Origin: JBLRWS01 sp047921075
GTDB lineage: Bacteria > Bacteroidota > Rhodothermia > Balneolales > Balneolaceae
Direction of reading: 5' to 3'
DNA: 32,885 bases
NCBI GenBank assembly: GCA_047921075.1
Contig: JBLRWS010000028.1
Coordinates: forward strand, 1 to 32,885
Below the pieces are notes generated by a model. The model saw only the letters and a list, made by a program, of their open reading frames with translations. It was not told the DNA's origin and ran no database searches. This document shows, piece after piece, positions 1 to 8,185 of this stretch. How positions within the stretch are numbered: position 1 is the stretch's first letter; every line of letters starts with the position of its first letter. A program made the position numbers and the translations under genes.

Positions 1-4
1 CGGC

Positions 5-670
5 TTAAAGTACCGTCTCTTTAAACACCTCTTCGGTGCCGTGTGGGGGGCGGTCCAGGGTCCACGTCTCGAAATAGAAATGGCGCTCGGAATTGACCCG
101 CTTGCCATTCATACTAAAGAACCGAAAGGAGTTGCTGACCAGCGCCTGTATCGGATAGAAAAAATGGCGGTATATGTTCTTCTGGCTGAACAGATGCAGA
201 TCGTAGCCCGATTTGGCCTGTTCTTTGTAGAGCACCAGATCGCCGGTGGCCAGTACATCTGCGATCTGCTCTTTATGGTGTCCTGCGTTGGAGTCGGCGT
301 CGAGGTGTAATTCCGCCGGGCTCACCGCCGGCCGCCCGGCTTTGGATGCGGTAAGAATGAGCGCCTGCCCAATCCCGGCTCGCTCAATCTGTTCCCTGAG
401 CGGTGCAAAACCGCGTTCGGAGTGGCAGCGGTACTCTTGCAGAGAGTGAAGGATGGCATTCAGTACCGTATCGGCGTGGTGCAGTGTGTTGAGCCCGAAC
501 GCCTGCTCATCGAGGCGGGTGCCGGTAAAATAGAATTTGGAATAGGTAGGGTCGGGACGCATAAAGGATTCCAGGGTGCCGGAAAGATCCTGGGTGTCGC
601 GGTCGGTATGGCGCTGCTTTAACGCATCAAGACGAATATCGTGCTCGTAAATCAGTTTGAAAATATCCAC
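5..670 (-). CDS. Unknown protein, about 221 aa
   Basis: I do not recognise this family and assign no function. The open frame extends upstream to an ATG at 748 and another at 835. A TAACTTTG element, a good match to the Bacteroidota -7 box, lies at 683-690, so transcripts should begin near 676. I therefore choose the GTG at 670, giving an almost leaderless message. The product is soluble-looking, with no signal peptide or membrane segment, and is rich in His and aromatic residues. The C-terminal half has alternating hydrophobic strands (around DLVLYKEQ and HFYFETWTLD), and the middle has a helix containing HSLQEYRCHSERG. It diverges from the peptidase gene at 805. Coding is supported by the long open frame and balanced composition. 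The start is uncertain. Confidence 0.6.
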   Translation of the reverse strand: MDIFKLIYEHDIRLDALKQRHTDRDTQDLSGTLESFMRPDPTYSKFYFTGTRLDEQAFGLNTLHHADTVLNAILHSLQEYRCHSERGFAPLREQIERAGIGQALILTASKAGRPAVSPAELHLDADSNAGHHKEQIADVLATGDLVLYKEQAKSGYDLHLFSQKNIYRHFFYPIQALVSNSFRFFSMNGKRVNSERHFYFETWTLDRPPHGTEEVFKETVL

Positions 671-682
671 AGAATAAGTGCT

Positions 683-690
683 CAAAGTTA
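683..690 (-). promoter_or_regulatory. Candidate -7 element (TAACTTTG) of the unknown gene
   Basis: On the minus strand TAACTTTG matches the Bacteroidota -7 consensus TAnnTTTG exactly. No TTG/TTTG box is seen 19-20 bases upstream, so this is a half-match. Its position, about 13 bases before the GTG at 670, decides the start choice for the unknown gene. Confidence 0.4.
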
Positions 691-804
691 CAGAATGAGC
701 CCATAAGATACGGTTCGTTCCGGATAAGAACGAGTGACGGCGTACCATCTCTGGGATCGATGTTGTACATTCAACACGGAAGAACCACAACACAACCCGA
801 TCGT

Positions 805-2916
805 ATGCGTACCCACCAACTCGCCCTGTTTCCACTCATTCTGTTGCTGGCCATCACGGCCGGATGCCAATCGGCTCCCGAGCCGGAACGTACAGGTTTT
901 TTTGCCTCCAGTCTGGCTGATCAAACCGCCCTGGAAGAGCAGCTGCTTACCATGCACACGCCCGACACGTATCGGCACCATCTGCAACAGCTCACGCAGC
1001 ACCCCACCATTGCCGGTATGGAGAGTAATCGCTATGTGATTGACTACATTGCCGGTGTGATGGATGGCGCGGGGCTTGCCGTCAGGGAGTACGATTACGA
1101 TGTACTGCTGGCCCAGCCGGGATCGGTACAGGTTGTACTGGAGGAGCCGGTGCAGATGGTGCTTCCCACTATTGAAGCGGAGTATGAGGCGGACCCCTAC
1201 TCCTCCCATCCCGATCTGCTGCACGGATGGAGCGCCTATTCGGGGTCGGGGCGCGCAACCGCCGATGTGGTGTATGCCAACTACGGCACCCGTGAAGATT
1301 TTGCACAACTGCGCGAGATGGGTGTGGAGACAGAAGGAAAGGTAATACTGGCACGATTTGGCGGAAATTTCCGCGGCTTCAAGGCGAAATATGCGGAGGA
1401 GGCGGGCGCGGTTGGCCTGGTGATGTTCACCGACCCTACCCCGAACCGGGAGACCTACCCGCAGGGCATCTTTCCGAACGAGACCACCATTCAGCGGGGC
1501 TCTCTGCTCACGCTCGATTACTATGGCGACCCGCTCACCCCGTTCGAGCCGGCACTGCCGCTCGATCATCCCGATACGCCCGATCGCTTGCCTGTTGAGG
1601 AGGTCGATTTTCACACCATCCCGGTGGCCCCCATCGGGCACGGCGCTGCACGTGAGATTCTGAGCCGGATGAATGGTGATGTGGCTCCCGATGCCTGGCA
1701 GGGCGGGTTCGATTTTGACTATCGGTTAACGGGGGCGGATGTGCAGGTAACGGTGGAGGTCGATCAGCCGTACGACATAAAGCGCATCACCAATGTTATC
1801 GGGATGATTGAAGGGAGTGAATATCCCAACGAGTGGATTATTTTGGGGTCGCATCTGGATGCGTGGTCATTCGGCGCAGCCGACCCGAACAGCGGCACGG
1901 CGATGCTGCTTACCCTTGCCGAATCGCTTGCCGAGCTGGCCGGCCACGGCCACCGCCCCCGGCGCAGTATTCTCTTTGGCCACTGGGATGCGGAAGAGTA
2001 TATGCTCATCGGCTCGTCGGAGTGGGTAGAGCATCTCCGCGATGAGCTCGATGCCAATGCCGTACTCTATCTCAATGCCGATATGTCGGTCACCGGCCCG
2101 AATTTTCGGGCTTCGTCGGCGCCATCGCTGAAAAAACCGATTGCTGAGGCGGCCAAAACGGTACGGCATCCCGATACCGGGGCAACGATTTATGAGATGT
2201 GGACGGAACGCTCGGAAGACGGCCGCCCGCCGATCGGAAATTTGGGTGGCGGATCGGATCACGTCGGGTTTTACATGCATGCAGGTATTCCGTCGGCCGG
2301 CGTGGCGATCTCCGGGTCGGTGCCGGTCTATCACAGCAATTACGATACATTCTGGTTTTACGAAACCCATCTCGATCCCGATTTCCACTACGGGCCAACG
2401 CTGGCCGATGTGTACGGGGTGTTGGCCCTGCGGTTTGCCAATGCCGACCTGTTGCCGTTTGATCTGACCTCGTACGGACGCGATCTTCAGCAGCATCTTG
2501 CTCAGATCGAGTCGCTCGCGGGAACCCCGCTCTTTGAACGGAGTCGTCTGCCGGTGTTGATCGAAGAGATTGCAGAACGTACGCAAGAGGCGGATCGGCG
2601 GTTGGCGGTTGCGGCCGCAGAAGAGACGCTTCAGCGGTTTGCCCTGCGTCAGGTTAATCAATCACTGATTCAGCTGGAGCGGAGCTTTCTGCATGACGAG
2701 GGGTTGCCCTTTAGCGCGTGGCTGCAATCTCTTTACGCTTCGTCTGACCCCTACAGCGGGTACGCCTCGTGGATGCTGCCGGCCTACCGTTATGCCATTG
2801 CCGAAGAGCGGCTGGAGGATGAAGCGTTTATAGCATCTCTGCATCGGGCACACGAAGCTGCGATGGAACGGTTCTTGGAACGGTTGGAGGGTATTTTGGA
2901 GATGTTGGAGGAGTAA
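805..2916 (+). CDS. M28 family metallopeptidase lipoprotein (glutamate carboxypeptidase II-like)
   Basis: Probable exo-acting di-zinc peptidase anchored in an envelope membrane, 703 aa. The ATG at 805 is chosen over the one at 760 because it gives a clean lipoprotein signal with lipobox ITAGC (Cys21). The order is that of the PSMA/GCPII family: an interrupted protease-associated domain (about residues 100-300), the M28 catalytic domain, and a helical transferrin-receptor-like dimerisation domain over the last 150 residues. Zinc ligands are visible in LGSHLDAWSFGAADPNSG (His, Asp), GHWDAEEYMLIGS (Glu-Glu), LNADMS (Asp) and VYHSNYDTF (His). All five expected ligands are present, so it should be active. 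The family trims C-terminal acidic residues or dipeptides from peptides; the exact substrate cannot be read here. The gene stands alone and converges on the propeller gene 20 bases downstream. Confidence 0.93.
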   Translation: MRTHQLALFPLILLLAITAGCQSAPEPERTGFFASSLADQTALEEQLLTMHTPDTYRHHLQQLTQHPTIAGMESNRYVIDYIAGVMDGAGLAVREYDYDVLLAQPGSVQVVLEEPVQMVLPTIEAEYEADPYSSHPDLLHGWSAYSGSGRATADVVYANYGTREDFAQLREMGVETEGKVILARFGGNFRGFKAKYAEEAGAVGLVMFTDPTPNRETYPQGIFPNETTIQRGSLLTLDYYGDPLTPFEPALPLDHPDTPDRLPVEEVDFHTIPVAPIGHGAAREILSRMNGDVAPDAWQGGFDFDYRLTGADVQVTVEVDQPYDIKRITNVIGMIEGSEYPNEWIILGSHLDAWSFGAADPNSGTAMLLTLAESLAELAGHGHRPRRSILFGHWDAEEYMLIGSSEWVEHLRDELDANAVLYLNADMSVTGPNFRASSAPSLKKPIAEAAKTVRHPDTGATIYEMWTERSEDGRPPIGNLGGGSDHVGFYMHAGIPSAGVAISGSVPVYHSNYDTFWFYETHLDPDFHYGPTLADVYGVLALRFANADLLPFDLTSYGRDLQQHLAQIESLAGTPLFERSRLPVLIEEIAERTQEADRRLAVAAAEETLQRFALRQVNQSLIQLERSFLHDEGLPFSAWLQSLYASSDPYSGYASWMLPAYRYAIAEERLEDEAFIASLHRAHEAAMERFLERLEGILEMLEE

Positions 2917-2936
2917 TTTTTTCTAAAGATAGCGCG

Positions 2937-4022
2937 CTATTCGAAAATCAATGTTCTAAACGAGCTGTCCATAATGTAGGATAGTCCACGCGCCGATGTA
3001 CTGGAATAGATGAGAAAATAATCATCCAGAAAGGTAAACGACGATACGATATGGGGTAGTTCGAACGAATAAAGATAGGCTGGGTTAGCTATGTCGTATA
3101 TGTCGAGCCAGAACGTGTGATTTTCGGCATCAAACGATCCATCTGCTTGTGGTTCCCCCTGATCAAAAACACTAACAACCAGTTTTCCTGATTCACGCAC
3201 ATACTCAATGTCGGTATTACGAACCCGGGTATTTGGTGCAATGGTGACTAATCGCCCTGTTTCTGCACGTTGTTCGGATGCCGGAAGAGGACCACCATCT
3301 GGAGTGGAGATAGTAAAGTCATGTTTACCTGTGGTGAGATCAAACCCAAAAATAGCTCCATAATTTCTTGGGATGTAGAGCATATGATTATCAGATAGTG
3401 TGATCCATCCGTCGAACGCCATCTGATCGTCTATGGGAATGATGGAAGGGTGCTCAAAATCAAACAGTTTGTTGCCGGACTTGTCATATAATGAAAACAT
3501 TGATTCAGCCATGATCCACATGATTACGACAAGGGAATCATTAGCCGCCACTCTCATCGGCCTTCGTTCTAGCGGATAGAGATCGAACTCCCCAGATGAA
3601 AGTGAAAAACGAGTTATTCTCAACGCTTGTACATCTGAGATCCAGATTTCATCATCTGAGGCAAACATATTAGTCATGTTTAAAAACTCACCAGGGCCCC
3701 TGCCTTCGCCTTGGCCAATTGCTCCTTTGTACGCACCGAATCGATCAAACTGTTTTACAAATCCATCACCAAAATCAGTGATAAAAAAGGAGGAGGAATT
3801 GCTGGTAATGGACATGCCTCTGTATATGGTATCATTCGCAACTGAAAACATCGCATCCCTCTCAAGGTGAAACGGAAAAGCAGTTCTGTGATATTGAGGT
3901 CGGTCAACAGAATGCAGTTCAGGTTGTGAAGAGGAGAAAAAAAATAGATAAAGCAACACCCCTCCTATAAACGAGAGAATGGTGACTGTCAGGTACGAAC
4001 GATATTCCTTTTTAATCATCAT
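2937..4022 (-). CDS. Six-bladed beta-propeller protein, membrane-anchored
   Basis: 361 aa with one N-terminal hydrophobic segment (about residues 10-30) followed by a FSSSQ stretch without a lipobox Cys, so it is probably an uncleaved membrane anchor. The rest is repeated beta-strand blades. The signature IGQGEGRGPGEF, followed by DEIWISDVQALRITRFS, is the hallmark of the Bacteroidota six-bladed propeller (TolB-like/BF-type) proteins. Those proteins are usually encoded beside small secreted peptides of the NVEALA kind, and a six-Cys secreted peptide gene lies immediately upstream on the same strand with a 53-base gap. The two are probably co-transcribed, with the hairpin at 4036-4062 lowering expression of this second gene. 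The biochemical role of the family is unknown; binding or sensing of the partner peptide is only a guess. Either Met1 or Met2 may be the start. Confidence 0.8.
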   Translation of the reverse strand: MMIKKEYRSYLTVTILSFIGGVLLYLFFFSSSQPELHSVDRPQYHRTAFPFHLERDAMFSVANDTIYRGMSITSNSSSFFITDFGDGFVKQFDRFGAYKGAIGQGEGRGPGEFLNMTNMFASDDEIWISDVQALRITRFSLSSGEFDLYPLERRPMRVAANDSLVVIMWIMAESMFSLYDKSGNKLFDFEHPSIIPIDDQMAFDGWITLSDNHMLYIPRNYGAIFGFDLTTGKHDFTISTPDGGPLPASEQRAETGRLVTIAPNTRVRNTDIEYVRESGKLVVSVFDQGEPQADGSFDAENHTFWLDIYDIANPAYLYSFELPHIVSSFTFLDDYFLIYSSTSARGLSYIMDSSFRTLIFE

Positions 4023-4035
4023 TGATAGTAAAATT

Positions 4036-4062
4036 CAGTCCGTAGTGTAAACATACGGACTG
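4036..4062 (-). terminator. Hairpin between the peptide and propeller genes (attenuator or weak terminator)
   Basis: On the minus strand CAGTCCGTA and TACGGACTG form a perfect 9-bp stem with a 9-base loop, followed by AATTTTAC. It lies in the 53 bases between the peptide stop and the propeller start. The U-run is short, so partial termination or mRNA stabilisation of the peptide message is more likely than a full stop. Confidence 0.6.
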
Positions 4063-4075
4063 ATCACGTTTTGTA

Positions 4076-4309
4076 TTACAGATCGGTATCAGGCAAACCC
4101 GGATCTCCATCTTTTTTGAGACAGAGGACTGTACCTGTTTCACATGCGAATCCTTGACAAGGTACCTGTCCGGGTTCGCCACACAGAAATTCACAGTCGT
4201 CGGCACAATTATTGGTAGCAACGGACTGTACTGGCAGGGAAATAGACAGAATCGATGCAATTATAAATCCACTTAACATTGAGATGAGTGAGAATAGGAA
4301 CTTTTTCAT
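4076..4309 (-). CDS. Small secreted six-cysteine peptide precursor (NVEALA-like in context)
   Basis: 77 aa from the ATG at 4309, which has AAGG about 11 bases upstream; a longer reading from 4339 would put residues before the signal peptide. The precursor has MKK, then a long hydrophobic stretch ending LPVQSVA, a good signal-peptidase I site. The mature part is about 45 residues with six Cys in the order C-x3-C-x3-C-x7-C-x4-C-x6-C, enough for three disulfides. The tail is acidic and Gly/Pro-rich (DGDPGLPDTDL). The sequence does not carry the NVEALA motif, but the arrangement, a short exported Cys-rich peptide directly before a six-bladed propeller gene, is the known NVEALA genomic context. 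It may be a signal, a toxin or a structural peptide. Coding is supported by the signal peptide and Cys spacing; function is unknown. Confidence 0.7.
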   Translation of the reverse strand: MKKFLFSLISMLSGFIIASILSISLPVQSVATNNCADDCEFLCGEPGQVPCQGFACETGTVLCLKKDGDPGLPDTDL

Positions 4310-4336
4310 AGAGTTAATTACCTTGATTGCAAGTTG

Positions 4337-4371
4337 CAACCATAATCAAAAAAAAAAAAAGAAAATATCAA
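4337..4371 (-). promoter_or_regulatory. Possible promoter of the peptide operon with a poly-T spacer
   Basis: On the minus strand a TTG at 4369-4371 and a TATGGTTG (one mismatch to TAnnTTTG) at 4337-4344 are separated by 24 bases, 13 of which are an uninterrupted T run (A13 on plus, 4348-4360). The normal spacer is 19-20, so the present tract would be 4-5 bases too long. Very tentative. Confidence 0.25.
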
Positions 4372-4572
4372 GTCGAGATGTGAATGAAAAAATTCTGGAA
4401 TAGAAGCTTTGTAAACTTTTTTTGTAACGATCTCTTTTGTCTTGACGGGAATCTTTCAACTATTATTTGTCAATACGTGGTGATTCAGGAAGGAAGGCTT
4501 CGCATAGATGGATTTTGTGAAGTCTCCAGTGTGTATTGAATGGTAGAGGAATGCAGCCTGAAGAAATCATCC
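4372..4572. other. Intergenic stretch without a recognisable gene
   Basis: Together with the poly-T tract and the hppA terminator it makes up the 340 bases between the peptide gene and the hppA stop. It is AT-rich. I see no open frame with a start, no RNA gene and no repeat in it. Confidence 0.5.
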
Positions 4573-4605
4573 AAAAAAAACGCCCCCGGAGAACCGGAGG
4601 CGTTT
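4573..4605 (-). terminator. Strong intrinsic terminator of the prs-rplY-pth-hppA run
   Basis: On the minus strand AAACGCCTCCGG pairs with CCGGGGGCGTTT (12 bp, one G-T pair) across a TTCT loop and runs into eight T residues. It lies 45 bases after the hppA stop. Confidence 0.92.
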
Positions 4606-4649
4606 AAACAGCCTGTACACCGTACCTCAGCGGTACGAACTGTAATCGC

Positions 4650-6869
4650 TTAGAGTGCCGTAGCAATCACAAGCGCGATTACGGCAATCAGTTTCAACAA
4701 GATGTTGAGTGATGGGCCGGACGTATCTTTCAGTGGATCGCCCACGGTATCGCCGGTAACCGTTGCTTTATGAGCATCCGATCCTTTCCCGTAGGTTTCT
4801 CCGTCGATCACTATGCCTGCTTCAACCATCTTTTTGGCGTTGTCCCATGCGCCGCCGGCGTTGGCCTGGAAAATAGCCATCAGCACACCAACAACCGTTA
4901 CACCGGCCAGAAGGCCGCCAAGGGCTTCCTTGCCGAAAATGAAGCCGACCAGTACCGGTGCGGCAACCGCCAGCAATCCGGGCACGATCATCTCGCGCAG
5001 GGCCGACTTGGTGGAGATCTCCACACACTTGCTGTACTCGGCAGTACCGTGTGCATCGTCAAAGGTCTTTTTGTCCTCATCGCTCCACTCGTTCTGATCT
5101 ATTCCCTCGTTCTTTCGCATTACGGCAAGGGCAGCCTTGAGCGGGGGGATGTCAGCAAACTGACGGCGCACCTCTTCAATCATCGACTTGGCTGCGCGTC
5201 CTACCGCGTTCATGCTCAGAGCCGAGAAGACGAAGGCGAGCATACCACCCACAAAGATTCCGGCCATTACATTGGCTTCGGAAATGTCGATAGAGGTGAT
5301 ACCGGCGGAGGTCATGTAGGCACCAAAAAGGGCCAGTGCTGTCAAGGCAGCGGAACCGATGGCAAACCCTTTACCGATGGCAGCCGTTGTGTTGCCTACC
5401 GCATCGAGCTTGTCGGTGCGCTCTCGTACTTCCGGGGGAAGCTCGCTCATCTCTGCAATACCGCCCGCATTGTCGGAGATGGGTCCGTATGCATCCACAG
5501 CCAGCTGAATACCGGTGTTGGAGAGCATCCCTACCGCGGCAATCGCAATACCGAACAAACCGGCAAGGTGGAAGGAGGTCATGATCGCGAAAGCGATGAT
5601 CAGAATCGGAATACCGGTCGACATCATTCCCACACCCAGTCCGGATATGATGTTGGTGGCATGACCGGTGAGCGATTGTTTGGCAATATTAACAACCGGT
5701 TTCTTTCCAAACCCGGTGTAGTATTCGGTTATCAGGCCGATGCCCAGTCCCGAAAACAGGCCGATAATGGTAGCCAGGTAGACCCCGAGAGAGGTGTACT
5801 CAAACACGCGTCCGTAGAGCGGATCGTTGTAGCTCCAGCTCGATGGAAGCAGCCAGGTGATGAGGAAGTAGAAGGCAACCGCCATCAAAACAGCAGAACC
5901 GAACTCCCCGATGTTGAGTGCTTTCTGTGGATCGCCGCCTTCCTCTTTTACACGAACAAGGAGTGTACCAATAATCGAGGTAATGATCCCCGTTGCGGCC
6001 AGCATCAGGGGTAAATAAACACCACTCATACCGCCCAGTGCGGCGCCGGCATCTCCTTCAAAAATGGAGAAGAAAACAGCACCCAATACCATCGCTCCAA
6101 TAATCGAGCCGACGAAGGATTCAAAAAGGTCAGCGCCCATACCGGCTACGTCGCCCACGTTATCGCCCACGTTGTCGGCAATGGTTGCAGGGTTTAACGG
6201 GTGATCTTCCGGTATACCGGCTTCTACTTTTCCGACAAGGTCGGCACCCACATCCGCTGCTTTGGTATAGATACCGCCGCCCACACGGGCAAAAAGCGCG
6301 ATAGAAGAGGCACCAAACGAAAATCCGGTAATCACTGTAATGACCAGTGCAAGAACTGTCTGGGTGTCGGCCTGTGTGGCTTGCCCGGCAAGGTCAAATT
6401 GAAAACTGAAGAGCAAAAACAGAGAGCTGAGCCCCAGAACGCCGAGGCCTACAACCGCCAGCCCCATCACCGAACCGCCCGAAAAGGCGACTTCGAGCGC
6501 TTTACCAAGGCTGGTACGTGCCGCGTTGGTGGTACGCACGTTGGCTTTGGTGGCTACTCTCATCCCGATAAATCCGGCCAAACCGGAACAGATCGCCCCT
6601 ACAATAAAGGAGACGGCAATCATGTAGGATGAGTTTTCCGTAACGTGACCCTGATACGCCAGCAGAATGGCAACAAGAACGACGAAAATAGAGAGGGTTT
6701 TATATTCGGCCCGTAAAAAAGCCATTGCACCGTCGGCAATATGGCCTGCAATCCGCGCCATGTTCTCGTCGCCCACATCTTGCCGCGCTACCCATCGCGA
6801 CTTGATATAGGTGAACAACAACGCCAGCAAACCGGCGGCAGGTATTAGATAAAAAATAGAAGATACCAT
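4650..6869 (-). CDS. hppA: Membrane-bound ion-translocating pyrophosphatase, K+-dependent type
   Basis: 739 aa, the usual length for this polytopic (about 16-helix) inner-membrane pump, which couples PPi hydrolysis to H+ or Na+ export. The PPi/Mg site is seen at about residues 197-251: GGGIYTKAADVGADLVGK, then a region with DNVGDNVGDVAGMGADLFES, including the essential Asp residues. The loop GNTTAAIGKG has Ala496 and Gly499, where K+-independent enzymes have Lys and Thr, so this is the K+-requiring class. Glu250 in ADLFES is at the position used by Na+-pumping members, but H+ pumps can share it, so the ion is unresolved. The gene follows pth by 33 bases and is probably the last of the operon. 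It would consume PPi released by biosynthesis. Confidence 0.97.
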   Translation of the reverse strand: MVSSIFYLIPAAGLLALLFTYIKSRWVARQDVGDENMARIAGHIADGAMAFLRAEYKTLSIFVVLVAILLAYQGHVTENSSYMIAVSFIVGAICSGLAGFIGMRVATKANVRTTNAARTSLGKALEVAFSGGSVMGLAVVGLGVLGLSSLFLLFSFQFDLAGQATQADTQTVLALVITVITGFSFGASSIALFARVGGGIYTKAADVGADLVGKVEAGIPEDHPLNPATIADNVGDNVGDVAGMGADLFESFVGSIIGAMVLGAVFFSIFEGDAGAALGGMSGVYLPLMLAATGIITSIIGTLLVRVKEEGGDPQKALNIGEFGSAVLMAVAFYFLITWLLPSSWSYNDPLYGRVFEYTSLGVYLATIIGLFSGLGIGLITEYYTGFGKKPVVNIAKQSLTGHATNIISGLGVGMMSTGIPILIIAFAIMTSFHLAGLFGIAIAAVGMLSNTGIQLAVDAYGPISDNAGGIAEMSELPPEVRERTDKLDAVGNTTAAIGKGFAIGSAALTALALFGAYMTSAGITSIDISEANVMAGIFVGGMLAFVFSALSMNAVGRAAKSMIEEVRRQFADIPPLKAALAVMRKNEGIDQNEWSDEDKKTFDDAHGTAEYSKCVEISTKSALREMIVPGLLAVAAPVLVGFIFGKEALGGLLAGVTVVGVLMAIFQANAGGAWDNAKKMVEAGIVIDGETYGKGSDAHKATVTGDTVGDPLKDTSGPSLNILLKLIAVIALVIATAL

Positions 6870-6902
6870 GATTTATGTGTTGGTTTTGGTTAGCAAGGAA
6901 AA

Positions 6903-7460
6903 TCAGTTGAATTGGTTCATCGCCAGATTAATGTCACCCCGAAGAAACGTTAAAATTGCATCGCACGCAAGATCGATCGCTTTATCGACCTCAATCCGCT
7001 CATCGGTGGTAAATGGCGAAAGCACATATTCGGCTTGTCGGCCGCGGGGAAAGTCGTTGCCCACACCCATGCGTAGTCGTGGAATGGATCGATTGCCGAG
7101 CTGATCGATAATGTTTTGCAGCCCGTTATGGCCACCTGCGCTGCCACCGGGCCGAAGTCTGATCGTGCCGGCGGGCAGGTGAATATCGTCATAACAAATC
7201 AGACACCGGGAAAGCGGTGTGCCTGTTTCAGCGATCGCTTTGGAGAGTGCACGGCCGCTTAGATTCATAAATGTGGTAGGCTTGATAATGGTAACCGGTT
7301 CACTTTTAAATGAACCGGTTGCTTCCATATACAATGAACTAACCTCGGAAAAGGTGAGTGAAAGGGAATCGGCCAGAGCATCGGCCACGTCAAAGCCGAT
7401 GTTATGGCGCGTACCGGCATATCGGTCTCCAATATTACCCAACCCGGCAATCAGCGCCAT
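6903..7460 (-). CDS. pth: Peptidyl-tRNA hydrolase
   Basis: 185 aa, typical of bacterial Pth, which cleaves the ester bond of peptidyl-tRNA dropped from stalled ribosomes in the cytoplasm. Catalytic and binding residues are all present: Asn9 in GLGNIGDRY, His19 in TRHNIGF, Asn66 in PTTFMNLSG, Asp92 in CYDDIHLPAG and Asn112 in GGSAGGHNGLQNI. It starts 11 bases after the rplY stop, consistent with co-transcription. The rplY-pth neighbourhood is one of the best conserved in bacteria and ties the gene to translation maintenance. Confidence 0.97.
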   Translation of the reverse strand: MALIAGLGNIGDRYAGTRHNIGFDVADALADSLSLTFSEVSSLYMEATGSFKSEPVTIIKPTTFMNLSGRALSKAIAETGTPLSRCLICYDDIHLPAGTIRLRPGGSAGGHNGLQNIIDQLGNRSIPRLRMGVGNDFPRGRQAEYVLSPFTTDERIEVDKAIDLACDAILTFLRGDINLAMNQFN

Positions 7461-7471
7461 ATCTCACTGCT

Positions 7472-8167
7472 TTATTCTTTGGTCTCTTCGGCTTCGTCGC
7501 CGTCCGCAGCTGCTTCTTCGCCTTCAGCTACCTCTTCGCCCTCAGCTACTGCTTCTTCGTCCAGCTCTTCGTCGTCTTCAGTTACGGCAGACGATTCGAA
7601 TAGTGCTTCAGACTTCGGAGGCGCGATGGTTACAATGGTTCGCTGTGGATCGTCGAGCGGTATAATACCTTCCATTTCGAGATCGGAAACGTGAATGGAG
7701 TCGCCAATTTCCATCGGGCTGATGTCCATCTCAAACACCGCGGGAATACGATCCGGAAGAACACGAATCCGAATAATACGCAGGGTTTGGAATACTCGTC
7801 CACCACCATCGCGCACACCAATCGCTGTTCCGGAAAGCCGGATAGGCACTTTGAGCGATACCGGTGTTTTGGGATCCATGACGTAAAAATCGGCGTGAAG
7901 AGGCCGGTCGGACACCGGGTCGAACTCTACATTTTTGAGTAATGTAGTGTATTCGGTGCCGTCAACGGTAAGCTTTTGCAGCTTGGTTTCGCCCACAGAA
8001 AGAATTTTTTCCAGATCGGTTTCAAGTACCGAAAAATGGGTGTTCTCTTTCACTTTGGGCCCGTATAGCACGGCAGGAACTCTGAGTTCTTCTCTCAGTT
8101 GATCGGCGGATTTTCGGCCGGTATCTCTTTTTATTCCTTCTAATTCGTAAAATTCTGGCTTCTTCAT
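7472..8167 (-). CDS. rplY: 50S ribosomal protein L25, long CTC form
   Basis: 231 aa. The N-terminal L25 domain (about 1-95, with VPAVLYGPK) binds 5S rRNA and is followed by the TL5/CTC-type C-terminal beta domain (about 96-190, with SLKVPIRLSGTAIGVRDGG). The last 40 residues are an almost purely acidic Glu/Asp/Ala tail, which is common in this lineage and probably disordered. The length fits the CTC family, not the short E. coli L25. It lies 18 bases downstream of prs and 11 upstream of pth. Confidence 0.95.
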   Translation of the reverse strand: MKKPEFYELEGIKRDTGRKSADQLREELRVPAVLYGPKVKENTHFSVLETDLEKILSVGETKLQKLTVDGTEYTTLLKNVEFDPVSDRPLHADFYVMDPKTPVSLKVPIRLSGTAIGVRDGGGRVFQTLRIIRIRVLPDRIPAVFEMDISPMEIGDSIHVSDLEMEGIIPLDDPQRTIVTIAPPKSEALFESSAVTEDDEELDEEAVAEGEEVAEGEEAAADGDEAEETKE

Positions 8168-8185
8168 CAGTTTGTTCGTTAAGAT

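Noticed and set aside
688..1641. A 317-codon minus-strand frame inside the M28 peptidase gene, and a similar one at 1867-2661
   Set aside because: Antisense shadows; the plus-strand frame carries all zinc ligands of a known family.
2928..2942. Palindrome GATAGCGCGCTATTC in the convergent space after the M28 gene
   Set aside because: There is no loop and no T run, so it is not a convincing terminator; it may be chance.
4770..6014. A 414-codon open frame on the plus strand inside hppA
   Set aside because: Antisense shadow of a strongly conserved membrane protein; its translation is His/Gly/Arg-rich with no domain.
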